Source: Amoebophrya sp. A120
Taxonomy: Eukaryota; Sar; Dinophyceae; Syndiniales; Amoebophryaceae
Direction of reading: 5' to 3'
DNA: 64,000 nucleotides
Assembly (NCBI GenBank): GCA_905178155.1
Contig: CAJINV010000002.1
Location: forward strand, 7,923,650-7,987,649
The notes beneath the pieces were generated by a model. That model searched no databases and was not told where the DNA came from. It saw only the letters and a program-made list of their open reading frames with translations. Positions 1 through 11,500 of this stretch are shown piece after piece; the stretch's first letter is position 1, and the number at the start of each line of letters is the position of its first letter. The translations under genes and the position numbers were made by a program.

Positions 1-408
1 AATAACCTAAAACCTGTATCCCGACCGGAGAGTTTTTGTCACAACTCTCGTCTCAATTCTCGGATACTCTGTCTGACGATTGATTCAACAACGATTTCAC
101 TACCTGATGTCACAACCTTAAACCTTTTGTCTGTATATCAACCTGTGTCTGATGAAGATCATGATCTTTCCTCGATTACTTTGGAGCAACTTCCAGGAAG
201 CTTGTTCTACTTGTGTGAAGATGCTCCTGGCCCATACAAGCACACCGTTAACGTTCAACCGGAGTTGGCGACTCCAGGAAAACGAGCGGTCCTTGACAAG
301 GCAAGATACTACTGCAGTCCAGACAATGGAACCGCTCTGTGTACAAGCTACCAGCGCTGCTGTGCCTATATCAATGGCCAGCACTGTGCTATTGCTATAT
401 TTTTCTGA
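1..408 (+). CDS. possible 3' exon of an unrecognised plus-strand gene
   Basis: The frame is open from the first base to a stop at 406-408 (about 135 codons), so if real it is a partial exon entering from the left. The peptide has a hydrophilic first half and a Cys-rich end with a CC pair and a hydrophobic tail (AIAIFF). I recognise no domain. It would be the only plus-strand host gene in the window, and a minus-strand frame (118-450) is also open, so it may be chance. Coding status is unproven. Confidence 0.22.
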   Translation, partial: NNLKPVSRPESFCHNSRLNSRILCLTIDSTTISLPDVTTLNLLSVYQPVSDEDHDLSSITLEQLPGSLFYLCEDAPGPYKHTVNVQPELATPGKRAVLDKARYYCSPDNGTALCTSYQRCCAYINGQHCAIAIFF

Positions 409-704
409 GTCTGATTCGATAAAAGTTTCAGATTTACAAAAAGTGTGCAAGCAGGATCGCGAGCACTATAACTGTGAACTCATAAAGTAAGAACCTTCCG
501 TGAGCGTGAGCAGTTCCTTCCATTCTTACCTTTTCCGCCTATGGAGGAGTCAGCTGAGACAATCTCAACTACTACAATGACGACCTTTTATGACGTAGGT
601 CAGGCACCTCATCATTGTGGTCGTGTACTTATGTCTCAAACCATGCTGCTAACCAACGTCGATGCAAAACCGGTCATGCACAATCACGAACTGCAAGCTG
701 CAGG
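409..704. other. no feature seen
   Basis: Intergenic stretch downstream of the kinesin gene. I see no convincing ORF, repeat or RNA gene. Confidence 0.4.
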
Positions 705-3700
705 TTAGTTTCGCCTCAACAATATTGCCGCAGAAGATGCAAGATAGATTCTTGCGACTGACTCTACTACGTTGTCATTACAGTTGAGATTGTCCTCGCA
801 GCTGAGCAGGCCATACGTCCGAAGTTTCGCGTTTTTCCTTGCTTGGTAGAATGTGTAGGCCTCGTCGTCGCCCTGAAACCGCTGCGCTTCCAGCATGTCG
901 TACTGCTCTTTGGAGTCCCGCGTTTGCGCCATCTGCATGGAGGCGGCCAGCGGCGAGCGCGAGGTCACGTTCGTGTTCGAAAACTTCTCGTACTTCGCAG
1001 CATACCACTGCTCGAAGGCCTGCACCAACTCCCGCTTGCACACCTGCATCTCCTGCTCCCCGACGACGATGGCCTGGTCCAGTTGTCGCTTCTCCTCGAG
1101 CATTTTTCGGTGCTCGGTGCGCTCCTTCTGCTTCGTCGACAGGAGTGCAAATTCCTCCTCGTCAATCAGATCGGACTGCGCGCCGCCGGCGCCGCTGGCA
1201 GACGCCCCTGTCGTCGTGGAGATGATCAATGCTAGTAAACTCTTTTTAACTGGCTGTCGGTTAATATAATTTTCTCAGAAGTTGTCACTGGCTGGCGCCA
1301 GTTCTAAAATTTCCTGTCATCATGTTGACCGCACTAGTGTGCAGCTCTTCTCATGGAATCGGAAATCTGTCTTGAGCGACATGACAACATCTCCAGCTCC
1401 CGCAACAAGAAAATAAGCAGTAGTTCATTATCATTTACAAATCTCACAGTACTTTGCGTTATTCTCTGGTCCAGCGCTTCCACGGTTTGCTTTTTCTGGT
1501 TCAGTTTCTGGATCAGCAGCTTGCACTCCTGTTTGCGCTGCATCACACTCGATTTCAAATTCTGGAACTGCCTCTCGAAAGCGCCGCCCTCTTTCCTCTT
1601 CCAAGACAAGAAAACTGCTGCCTTGTCCTCGGGTGCACGGGAGGCCTTCGCAGATCCGGGACGCTGTGGCCTCCGCGGCGTCAGCACCTCGCCTTCCTCG
1701 CCTGCAAAATAAAAGTGTTTTTAGTGGGATCATGGATCATGCTCACTTAGTCACTCAGTTAATTACATGGCGCAACTACTCGCTCATTTCGACATGTCCA
1801 AGCTCAGTGACAATTTCCACTGGCACTGCACCAGCTGCCGAATACGATACTTTACGTTTCCTGCCTCAACAGATTGATATTTATCCGGTCTAGTAGATGA
1901 AACACTCGATAGACACTACGCTGCAGACATGACCTCCACGCTGCACACTGAAATAATAGAACGCGATAATATCATCCCGAAGCAACTATACCGTCCCCCG
2001 CCGCATCGGTGGGCTCCTCCATGGGTCTTGATGTGGCTACGCCGATGCCAAAGCCCTGCTGCTGGTCATCATCGATACCGACCTGGTCCTCCGGTGGCGC
2101 CAAGCCCTGCGGCTCGCCCCCATCGTCGATCGTCGCCGTGAAATATGAGAGTGCACAAGAACTCCCCCGCCCCCCTCTCGTTTGTTGTCATGCAAAATAG
2201 TACCCAACTTATCATCCACGTCTTGCCTTTACGAACAACTGTCTGCGGCGCGACAAATTTAGATGCAAACTCAATCAGTACTACAGTCCGTATGCAGATT
2301 TGTCGTGCGGCCGTAACTACATTTCTGCCGTTGCTACTTGCGTTGCTGCTCATGCCCTTGCACGAGAGGAAACTACAATCGTGCGCTCTCATATGCGCTC
2401 TGACGCCGCCTGCGGTTGCAGCGTTGGTCGCTCGCGGAGCTCCTTCTGCAGATCTGATTAATTTTGTGGAAAAATTGTCGACAAACTTGCATGTGTAAAT
2501 TGCAGCCAGCAGCGCACCATGTACAGCCCAAGACTAATTCACAATCGCCCGCTTCCAAATCCAAACGCCCCACGACGGACTGAAGGGGATCATGCAGAAG
2601 ATCACAACAACGTCAGTACTACGAGAGTAGGTACTTTGGATCATTTTCCGGAAGATCGCGAAGGACTCGTGCACGCTTTTGATCGACACTATCTCCAGCT
2701 GCTCCACGTCGCCCTCCGTGTACTGTTTTATCTTCGCCTCAAGCGCCCGGATCTCGTCCGGAGAATAATCGGCGTACTGTACCCTCCCTCTACCAGCCAA
2801 AGTGTCGTGCATCGCCAGTTCCTGCTTCAAATCCTTGATGTCGCGCTCATACCTTACAGTCGACAGTGTGGTGCTTTCATGTAGGTACTGCTACTGCTGC
2901 TGCTGCTACTGCTTTAGCATGATCTTCCTCTACTTCGTCTTTATTTTCATCATCAATTTAGAAATATAAACGCACGAAAGTACGTACTTTTTCAGTAGCA
3001 GCCCCTGGTCCATGTGCACGTTCACGTTGGGCTTGTTCACCACCTTCATCATGCTGGTGGCGAATCTCAGTGTGGTATCAAAGTGAAAAAAGCCCCCTCC
3101 CCATATCGAAAAGGTACGCCGCAGAAAATTTGCAATGCTGATTTGCGACCGCAAATCATCTCTGTCTTGCAAGAAGGCAACTCCACAGGCTCCGCCACAT
3201 CCTGCAGGCGGTTTGTGATGCTGCTGGGCCTACAGCGCAGACGTTTCGCATGCTAAGCGCCCAGGCCGAAACCTCTCTACTCAGGCTTGACATGGCCCTG
3301 CAGTCCTGTCCAGCAAGACAAATCTGATTTGTGTACGCAAATCCAGCATCACAAGCGTCGTTTTGACATGGGGAGGGGGGATTTTTCTTTTTGATATGTG
3401 GACCCGGACTCCTCCATAAATCTCGCTTCGGGGTAGATGTTGGCAATCATGGTAGTCTTGCAGTTGCCACCGAGACTGTCCTATGGATTGCAAAAATGTC
3501 TGCGTCTGGAAACCTGTGATGCAAGAAGGGAATAGCGAGCACACTATGATGCGCTCCCCAGCATGACAAGTTTTTCGGTGCTTCTCCGTTGCGTACTCCG
3601 CATGAGAAGCCGCGTTTTTGCATGACAGAGAAGAGGACCTCTTCGCGGGCACGCAATACAGAGTTTAGAGTCATGCCAGAATAGCATGACAAGTCTCAGA

Positions 3701-5621
3701 ATCTTCCAGACCCAGACATTTTTGCATTTGATATGTCCTTCAAAAAGTGTGTCAGCTTCGACTGTCGGTACGGCACGTGGTCGCGGGCCTTGTCTGCCAA
3801 GGCGCGGACAACCTAAAGATGGGCGTTCGCGTTCAGTTGTTTCCAAAAGTACAACGTGGAAGATATTTCGCAGAAGTGGACCCTCGCGCACACCAGGGCC
3901 CGGCCTGAGGCTGTTGCTCTTTGACTTCGTTTAGAGCTGCAGGTCACTACTTGATGTTGATCAACGTGAAGATCGAAGTAAGAACGGCATGCATTCAATT
4001 CAATAGATACCTGCTCGAGGAACGTTAAACTTTTGTTGATAAATCCGGCCTCCCGCAGGGTGCCGCCTTCACTATTTGTCTTTTTCAGGCGTTCACTACC
4101 CGCCAAATCGACTAAGTGAAATTTCGAGCTGGTAATCTTCTCCGACGACCTGATTATTTTTATATTCAAAACCTCATGATTCTCTTTCATCTTCATTTTG
4201 AATGGATGCAAGGGCTGATATCACGATAGAATACACACCGCATCAGAGCAGCATGGGCAGCATCTTCACTAGTGAAGGAATTATACTCCACTCGGCTCCT
4301 GCTGTCGACGTATATGGTCAAAATGGTGTGCGACCGTGATGAGGCTTCGTTGAGGGCGTGTTCTGCCAACGCTTTCTGCGCGTCCCCTTCGAAAAAGATG
4401 TTTAGCGCCGCCTCCTCACTAGGGGCGGACTTCACCATCAACTGTCGGCAAACCTGATTTGGATTCAGTAGAGAGAACGGAAAATCCACCTTGAAGAATG
4501 CAATGTTTATTCATCCATGACAGTGATACGACTAGTCGTGCTCGTGGCTCTTCTTGGATGTTGTCCCCGAAAATCTGCAATGCCACGGATAGGAAAAGCA
4601 TCAGACACGATGTCGAGATGAATTCATTGCACGGCATCTAATCCGCCGAATCAAATCACGACGTAAGTAAAAAGTACTATTGCCCCCTTTGTGTCTTCCT
4701 GCACGATCATATCGCCCTTTTGGTCCTTCACAGGCGTTCTTGAAAGCAAATCGAACATCAACTCATTGTAGATTTCGATGTACCTGGTAAGTTGTTGTAA
4801 AAAAATGTGATATTATATAGAAGAATACGAATACAGCCTGCTGTTGTCTCACCCGGAGAACATTGACAGCGCAATAGCAACTGCAAGTACGGCAACACGG
4901 ACGCTTTGTTTCGCATGCTTACCCTTCAATTTCTGAAAACCACCTCACAGAAAGGATGCCACTACTTGCACTAAGCAACAGTTGTATTTTCATCGTAAGT
5001 ACGAGAGTCGCACGGAGATGATGTTCTCTGGTCTGGCCTGGATCTCCGCGAACGTCCTACTGATCGCTCTTGGCACCACGCCGCGCTGTGCGAAGCCCTG
5101 CCCTCCGGAGATGGTGAACGTCTTCCCGGCCCCGGTTTGCCCGTAGGCCAGCACGGTACCGTTGTAGCCCTCCATGACCCCCCGCACGATCTCATCGCAC
5201 GCCGCACCGAAAACGGTCTCTTGGGTCGCATTCACGATCAGTTTGTCGACCTGAGAGCAAATAAAAGCGTGTCGGTATCAAAAATGGAGTGTATGTTATC
5301 GTGGTAGGCTCTATCACTTTGTTCTCCACGACGATGAAAGGGAAAACCGTTGCCGTTGGCTTTGTGATAGGTAAGTGCAGAAGCAGAACGACGACGGGGA
5401 CGGAGAATGCAAACAAAAATGGATCTATGTGGTCCATCGAGCAATCAGTGACCTACTTTGAAGTGATAATTTTCCGGCCCGTTGTTGACCGCTCCCTGGC
5501 TTGGGTCTGCGGCGTGAATGATGTCCACGCTGTCTGTGTCCTCGTGGAATTTGTACACGTTGGTGGCAAAGTTTGACGTCGGCCGCACCCGCACGATTAC
5601 CTTCACCCGGCCGCCCGTCAT
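705..5621 (-). CDS. KIF9: kinesin-9 family motor protein (KIF9 type)
   Basis: Multi-exon microtubule motor gene; kinesin-9 proteins act in motile cilia and flagella. I chose the ATG at 5621 because it opens the kinesin beta-1 strand (RVKVIVRVRPT). In order: beta-1 exon 5621-5457; P-loop exon from 5250 with GQTGAGKT near 5119-5142; an exon near 4785-4680 (YIEIYNELMFDLL); switch I in 4490-4250 (NEASSRSHT); switch II near 4110 (VDLAGSER); HVPYRQSKLTHFLKD near 3750; DSLGGNCKTT from 3476. The neck exon near 2868-2630 contains LKQELAMHDTL, typical of KIF9. An acidic exon near 2150-1970 (QGFGIGVATS) and tail exons (1690-1440, 1229-705; DLIDEEEF, FEQWY) also match the KIF9 plan. Intron 1 is ordinary (gtaggt...ctcag). 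Two introners, family B (3076-3396) and family A (3482-3733), interrupt motor-domain codons. Exact ends of the distal exons and the stop near 705 are less certain than the family call. Confidence 0.9.
3076..3396 (-). mobile_element. introner, family B, in kinesin
   Basis: 321-bp element starting tatcaaag and ending gata, with terminal inverted repeats around the G-rich block ccccctccccatatcgaaa. It is flanked by TGTGG at 3071-3075 and 3397-3401. Removing the element and one TGTGG joins EESGS to TLRFA, the usual kinesin sequence at that point. Confidence 0.93.
3482..3733 (-). mobile_element. introner, family A, in kinesin
   Basis: 252-bp element with inverted ends carrying aaaatgtctg(g/c)gtctgga. 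It is flanked by TGTCC at 3477-3481 and 3734-3738. Exact removal joins THFLKD to SLGGN, one of the most conserved stretches of kinesin motors. Confidence 0.94.
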
Positions 5622-5639
5622 GATCGATCAATCGAGATC

Positions 5640-6560
5640 TTACCTACAGATACAGTCGTGTGTGGTGGTGCTCCGTCAAAAAAAATATCACACCCCCTCG
5701 GCGGGCATGCTTCCTGCAGCCCTAAGAACTGCACTTACAGTCCATTGCACGACGCAAATAATTGTCACTCCTGGATGGTGGCAAGGGCTCGACTAGTATA
5801 ACCGTCCAGGAGCGGAGGCTTCACCCAAAACGAGAGTTCCGTACGATGGAAATTTTTTGAACGACACGACACGCCTGACCTTCCGCTCCTAGAAGTGCCG
5901 GCAAAAAGTATATGCCCACGCGATGATTCCCGTCGCGGCAACTCTCTCTCTCTCTCTCTGTCCCCTCGCAGTAACGCTCCACTCACTTGATAGACAGGCG
6001 AACGATCTTTTGCCCTTCCGACCAGCAATTTGCGGCTGGAACTAGGAAGTGCTGCGACACGATGCGTCCACTTCTTTACGAAAAAAAAAAAGGTATGCGA
6101 CGAACAGCGGCCAATATTGTCCTTACGATTGAACAGCTTGGCCCCATCATGTCCGGTTTTTCTCCGACCACTTCTTCTTCTTTGGCTTTGCATCCCTATT
6201 GGATCACGTAATTACCCGACCTGCAGATCACTATCAATGTCAATCACTTGTAGTTTCGCGTCAAACAATTCTGTCGCAAGATGTTATTCGCTATCAAGTT
6301 GAAGTTGCACGACCATGTTGCAGATTTAGTCTGAATAAAAAAACACGTTTTTGAGCGACCGCGACGACGTCGGTAGACGTAAAACAGTACTGCGTTAAAA
6401 AGCAGACTTGTTCCCAGTACTTATTCTAGCACTCATATCATTATCAGCTATCATCTCTGCAAGGACGGTAGGTACGTTGCTTGCGTAATGAAAATACTGC
6501 AATCAAAATTGCTGCGAGTACGTCCAGACCCCCACCATTTGAAAATGAAAATGAAAGCTA
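5640..6560 (-). other. between genes; possible short exons of an unrecognised gene
   Basis: On the minus strand two short open stretches end at donor-like sites: one near 6060-5990 reading SQHFLVPAANCWSEGQKIV before gtgagt, and one near 5935-5825 reading VGIYFLPALLGAEG before gtgaag. A CT-rich tract lies at 5945-5969. I cannot join these into a recognisable protein. Confidence 0.2.
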
Positions 6561-6563
6561 CTA

Positions 6564-6935
6564 CTACATCAACCCAGTCAGACTAAAACCCTCCTGTGTC
6601 CGCCTTTCCGTGATAGGAGCCTCGCGTGCGCCGCGAGGATATCGATATCCTTGCGGAGAGCGCTGACTGCTCATCTGAAGAACGCCGGTGGAGTGAGACG
6701 TAGTCGTCCTTGGGATATTGCACGCACGATCTGTCGCGGCTGCCTCCGATGTCACCGAGAACCGAAAGCACCCGTTTTGTTTGGCGTGCACCACGACCCT
6801 CTGCGTCTTGCACAGCACCACGGATTTCTTTCGGCCGCGATCCCGATACCTAGCCAAACATCGCGGTCCATTCATTTCTGTTGTCTCGTCATCGTGTGTG
6901 GGCGGCGGTACGTAGTAGGTCATTTCCTCATCCAA
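6564..6935 (-). CDS. hypothetical ORF
   Basis: A 123-codon minus-strand frame beginning MDEEMTYYVPPPTHDD, followed by a basic stretch (RYRDRGRKKS). No domain is recognised. It has the orientation of the surrounding genes and could be a terminal exon of the gene upstream at 7411-8240. The alternative frames are no more convincing. Low confidence that it is translated. Confidence 0.2.
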   Translation of the reverse strand: MDEEMTYYVPPPTHDDETTEMNGPRCLARYRDRGRKKSVVLCKTQRVVVHAKQNGCFRFSVTSEAAATDRACNIPRTTTSHSTGVLQMSSQRSPQGYRYPRGAREAPITERRTQEGFSLTGLM

Positions 6936-7410
6936 CCTGTTCGAATGGAGGACCTAGCAGACTCTAGCAGGACCACGGTTCTTACCGCCAGGTGTGGACG
7001 AACCGCTTCGGCTTCACCAAGAAGAGACCAAGACCCCGCTACAGACCAAACCCATGTTCAAGACCCCACTACAGATTGGCACTTCGTCTCATTCGGTAGC
7101 AGCATCGGTTCGTGGACGTACCTGGAGCTCCTGTCCTGCTGTGAGGTAGCTTTCACTTGAAGCTGCTACGACAGTCATGTCCCTTAAATAGCCTATCTTT
7201 CGTCCTTCTCCAGCACCATTCCCCACTTTTTTTCCACTTTCGTCGCCTGGCCCCCATTTTCATTTCTCTGTCTTCCCTACCGTGGCTCCACTAGTGCCGC
7301 GTCTTTACTACAGGCCAAAGCAGTTCATGTTGCCATGGTACCACGCCCGCGTCGCACTTCGATCCCTGCCAAATAAATGCACTGAACTCTCGACCCCAGA
7401 ACTTACCTCT

Positions 7411-8240
7411 TAGCGGGTCTGCGTGGGACGCGATTATTTCGAGGACGTGGTGGATCCCGATTGCCAAGCAGATAAACTCAGTCCAGAGCCAGAGCCAGAC
7501 ACGTCCGAGTCCGTCTTTTCCTCGCATGATAAACGCTAGCCAGTCGCCGGCGTGGATGTTGATAGACCCAAACGACGAAAAGCAAGAGTACTTATGTTGT
7601 TGCAGTCACCACTTGCTCGAAATTTCCAACTCTTCACGTCGCGTCCCATACCATCATCGACTACCTCCTCGCAAGCGCAGGTGCCGAGCCCGAGGACATG
7701 GTAGCGTTTGTCGGTGTCGGCGTCGCAGACGCGGCTTTGGCTTCCGCCTGCAGAATGATGGTGATCCCGTTGAAAGCCACCTCGCTCACGGTATGCAAAT
7801 GAAAAGAGCGCGACTTCAGTGCTTAGGTCTCCAGACAGTAAGCGATTTGTGAGCAAGCCAGTGACGAGCATGTTGATCTTACAACATCGCGATTTGCGAC
7901 GACGAGAAATGCAGAGCTACAAGGAGACCCAATTTCTGCCCTGTCAGAATGAAGAACGTGCAAGGGCGAGAACCTGGCTGTAGGTGACCGCACCACGGTA
8001 GCGGTAGTCAAACTACTACACTAGGTACTTGATATCAAAAAACCGGTCAGGCAGCGTCGTCAAGAAGCGCTCGCATGGATGTGTCTTCGGATAAAGCGCG
8101 CCGAAACCGTATAGCGTCTTGGTTTGCTGCAACAGCGAATCCCGGGCCTCCTGTCGGGTACGCAGCAGATCCGGGTCCACGGGCTCGGGGCCGTTGTTCT
8201 CTATCGCTCTCTCCGGCTCCGGGGCCTTTTGTGGTTTATA
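7411..8240 (-). CDS. exons of an unrecognised gene, possibly the 3' part of the RS-protein gene
   Basis: Several minus-strand blocks look coding. The first, about 8237-8030, reads APEPERAIENNGPEP and later YGFGALYPKTHPCERF before a gtacct donor. The second, near 7972-7870, reads CTFFILTGQKLGLLVAL. The third, near 7830-7660, reads HTVSEVAFNGITIILQAEAK before gtagtc. The fourth, about 7575-7411, reads IHAGDWLAFIMRGKDG and then a Trp-rich hydrophobic helix (VWLWLWTEFICLAIGI) before gtaagt. The hydrophobic blocks suggest a membrane segment. I recognise no family, and whether these belong to the gene upstream or form a separate gene is inference. Confidence 0.35.
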
Positions 8241-8579
8241 GATTGTGCGGCATCGAATGAAATTGATAAGAAATTCTGCTGTTTTTTGTTTTGTTCCGCC
8301 CCAAACGGCGCGACAAAAAGCAGTGCACAGGCAGCAGTCCAAAGGCAGCAAAGTGCTCTTCGTGAGAACTGGAAGAGCGAGAGCCACGCAGTTATTCCGC
8401 TGCCTGTGCCTTGCCTCTAACGAAGTACAGAAGCGAAAGATCAGGACACTCGTACTGCTTCGAAGAGAACCAAAGGCAGCTCATCATGGTTTTTTCTCTG
8501 GCTCTGCGAGCGAAGCGCGTGCAAAAATTTTACATGGTCGTGCCCAAAGAAACTACAACTCCAGACCTTTATTGGCAAG

Positions 8580-11500
8580 CTCAGCGAGGCGGAGGGGATG
8601 GAGCTAGTTGAGGAGGAAGTCGTCTGCGAAGTTTTGCTGTCGGTCCGCAGGTTCGGGGCCGCAGCCGCCCTGTCCGCCAGCACCGTCTGTATTCCACGAC
8701 GGTTCTCAGTGCGCTTGTTCGACCGCGAGCGCGACCTCCTCCGCCGGTCTCGACTTCGCGTTCGGCGCGACGCCTCTCGCTCACGACCTTCCCGTCCTGA
8801 CCCGTGATTCCCTCCACGTTCTTCCTTCTCGCCCCGCTTTATTCTTGCTGTCCTCTCATGGTCCTCTTTCTCAACACCTTTGTTGCTGCGACCTCCGTGG
8901 TGGTCAACATCTTCACCTCGTCTACCTTTGTCTTTATGTTCATCTCTGCCACCGCGCCCGCCCGATTTTTCTTTGTCCGCCAGCGCTCGATCGCGCCGCT
9001 CGCGCTCGGCCTTCCTCGCGTCCCGGTCTTGCTTCCGCGCCGCAATTATGGATTGTAAAAATGTCTGGGTCTGGAAACTTGTGATGCTGGGTGGCGTATC
9101 ATGAAGAGGCCACAAGTGCTGGCTCAGCATGACAAGCTTTCGAGCTTGTAGGTGTTGCCTATTCTGCATGACAAACGCTTAGAATGACTAACCCAATGAA
9201 AGCGGTAGCGAGTAACTAATTGCACAAGTAGGCAGCCTAACTGAGAATAGAAGAAATAAGACAGAATGGCAAAAATGGAGGGCATGAAGATAGCGGAGGA
9301 GGAGACGCTACTGCCACGAGAAGAAGAGGAGTCGAGTGGGACAAGAAATGAAGAAAGAAGAGGGTGGCAGGAAAACAGTAACAAAAGAGACAAAAAAGAA
9401 GAAAAAGAAGGAGACGGACTGGGAGGAGATAGAGAAGAAAAAAGCGAAGACGAGAGAGAAATAACAGAAGAGGAGGGAGCAGACGCGCAGGAAGGAGACG
9501 AACTAGATGAGAAAAAAGAAAGAGAAGACGGAAGCGAAGAAATGAGGCGGGAGCGCCACCTTTTCTGGAACATAAATGGAGTAAAGCGGCGAAATGCGCT
9601 ACGCCTGCTAAAAGCAAACACAAAGATAACGCCAAGGCTCACAGGAGCCAGCTGCGCAGAGCTCAAAGTAGCAGCGCTAACAGACGAGCAAGCAGCTTTC
9701 CAACACGTTGAAGAGGAACGGAAGGCGTTGGGGATTCCAGACACGAGACCGGCAATGTACTTTGCGGCGGCGACAAATATGAAAAAAGTGGCCGCGGAAC
9801 TCAATGCGGGGGCAGTGGGGGTGATATACATAGAAGAGCCAAAGAGGCTGCCTGGCAGTATATATAGTGCGGAGATACTTCGGAAAGATATGGGAGGGAC
9901 ATTCCTGCGGAAAGACATAACCAATAAAGAGGACGCTTTGCTATGGATGGTAGCAGCGCAAGACGAAAGAGGAATGCTGGTCGTGGTCTTCTACCGCAGG
10001 CCAGCGAAGGACGCACCCATAAAAGACAGCGAAGAGGCGATGTTTATTCGCAAGCAAATGGCAGAAATGACCGCAAAGCTCGAAAAAATGATAGAAGAAT
10101 GCGGAATGGCAATAATGACGGGAGACCTGAACTGTCAGTACGCAATAGAAGAAAGAGGAAAGATAAAATTTGAAAGAGAAAAAACAGGGGTGCAGAAGAT
10201 ATATTTCGAGGAGGTGATAAAGCCATTAGAAAACATGCTGAACAAGCATGCGGAGACACTGCCAACAGGAGGGCCAACATGCTACCGCAGCCAAGAAAAC
10301 CCAACTGCGATTGACTTCATGGCAATAGCAGGGAAAAAGGGCAGGGTGGTGGCGAAAGTTTGCGAGAGGGTGCAGATACCGCAAGAGGTAAAGCAGGACG
10401 AGGATCAGAATCAGGAACAAGATGAAAATCAGGAGGAGGAGTCGGACCACGTAGCTCTACTTGCAGACGTGGTATGGATACCGCCCCCGAAGTGCATAGG
10501 GGAAGTGCAAAAAGAAAAGCAAGCGAAAGAACAGAAGCGATGGGCCTTCAACGCACGGCACTCACTCATGGCGCCGACGGTGGAAAGCGCAAAAGGGAGA
10601 ATAGAGATAATCAGGGGGAAGAGAAAATTCCAAAAAGCCAACCCGGTGAGACAGGTGGCGAAGTGGCCGCGGAAATCGATAACACTAGAAAGGCTTCAGG
10701 AGACGATGGAAAAAGCAGGGACAATACCAACAGAGCAGAGAACAATGCTGGGAGTACAGAAATGGCTCATGGACAAACTGAACGAGGCGGGAGTCCTCAA
10801 GGTGCAAAAAGTAGAAAAGGGAGGGAAGTTTAAGGCTCAATGGCAGAAGCAAAATAGAGAGAAGCGGAAAGAAGAGAAAAACATAAAGCAAGAAGAAGGA
10901 GAGCAAGGCGAAGAGGAAAAAGAAAAGGCGGAGGCAGCCGAAAAGGAGTGGGCGCAGTCATTTCTGCAAATGCCAAAAAAGGGGCAAAAGACGGAAAAGG
11001 AAATATACGAAACAGCAAGAAAAGTAAAAGAAGCAATATGTGGAGTAGGAAGGGGAATGCCAATGGGAGAGGCAAAAGAAGTGACAGTAGGCGGAATACT
11101 AGTGAAAGGGGTAGAGGCAGCGACGGAGAGGATCGCTAGCAGCCACCTGCTAAAGTGTGAACTCACGAGGAAGGAGAACGGAAAGAAGCACACCTATGAC
11201 GCAAAGGAGCTAGCGAAAGCACTGGGACAGCTAACGCAAGCATGCAGGGAGGTTAAAAGCTTACGCTTTACCGGCCCACAGTTAAAGGAACACGTAAAAA
11301 GACTCAATCCTGAGGCCGCCGGTATGGACGGCCTCAGGATGGGAATTTATAAAGCACTCACGCCGGAGCAATATGAGATCCTGGCGGAGGTGTTTAATAG
11401 ATTCTTAAAAGAGGTAGAGGAATTTGAAATGAAGCAAAACGCAAAGAAAAACCAGCCGGCGTTGCTGGAAGAGCACCTGAACGCGGTGCAGGTAGAGCTG

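Noticed and set aside
3120-3360. ORFs reading into introners (for example SIWGGGFFHFDT peptides)
   Set aside because: The same peptide pieces appear at every family-B element and come from the inverted repeats, not from exons.
6150-6200. KPKKKKWS on the minus strand resembling ribosomal protein S25
   Set aside because: The frame stops 13 residues later and neither neighbouring frame continues the S25 sequence.
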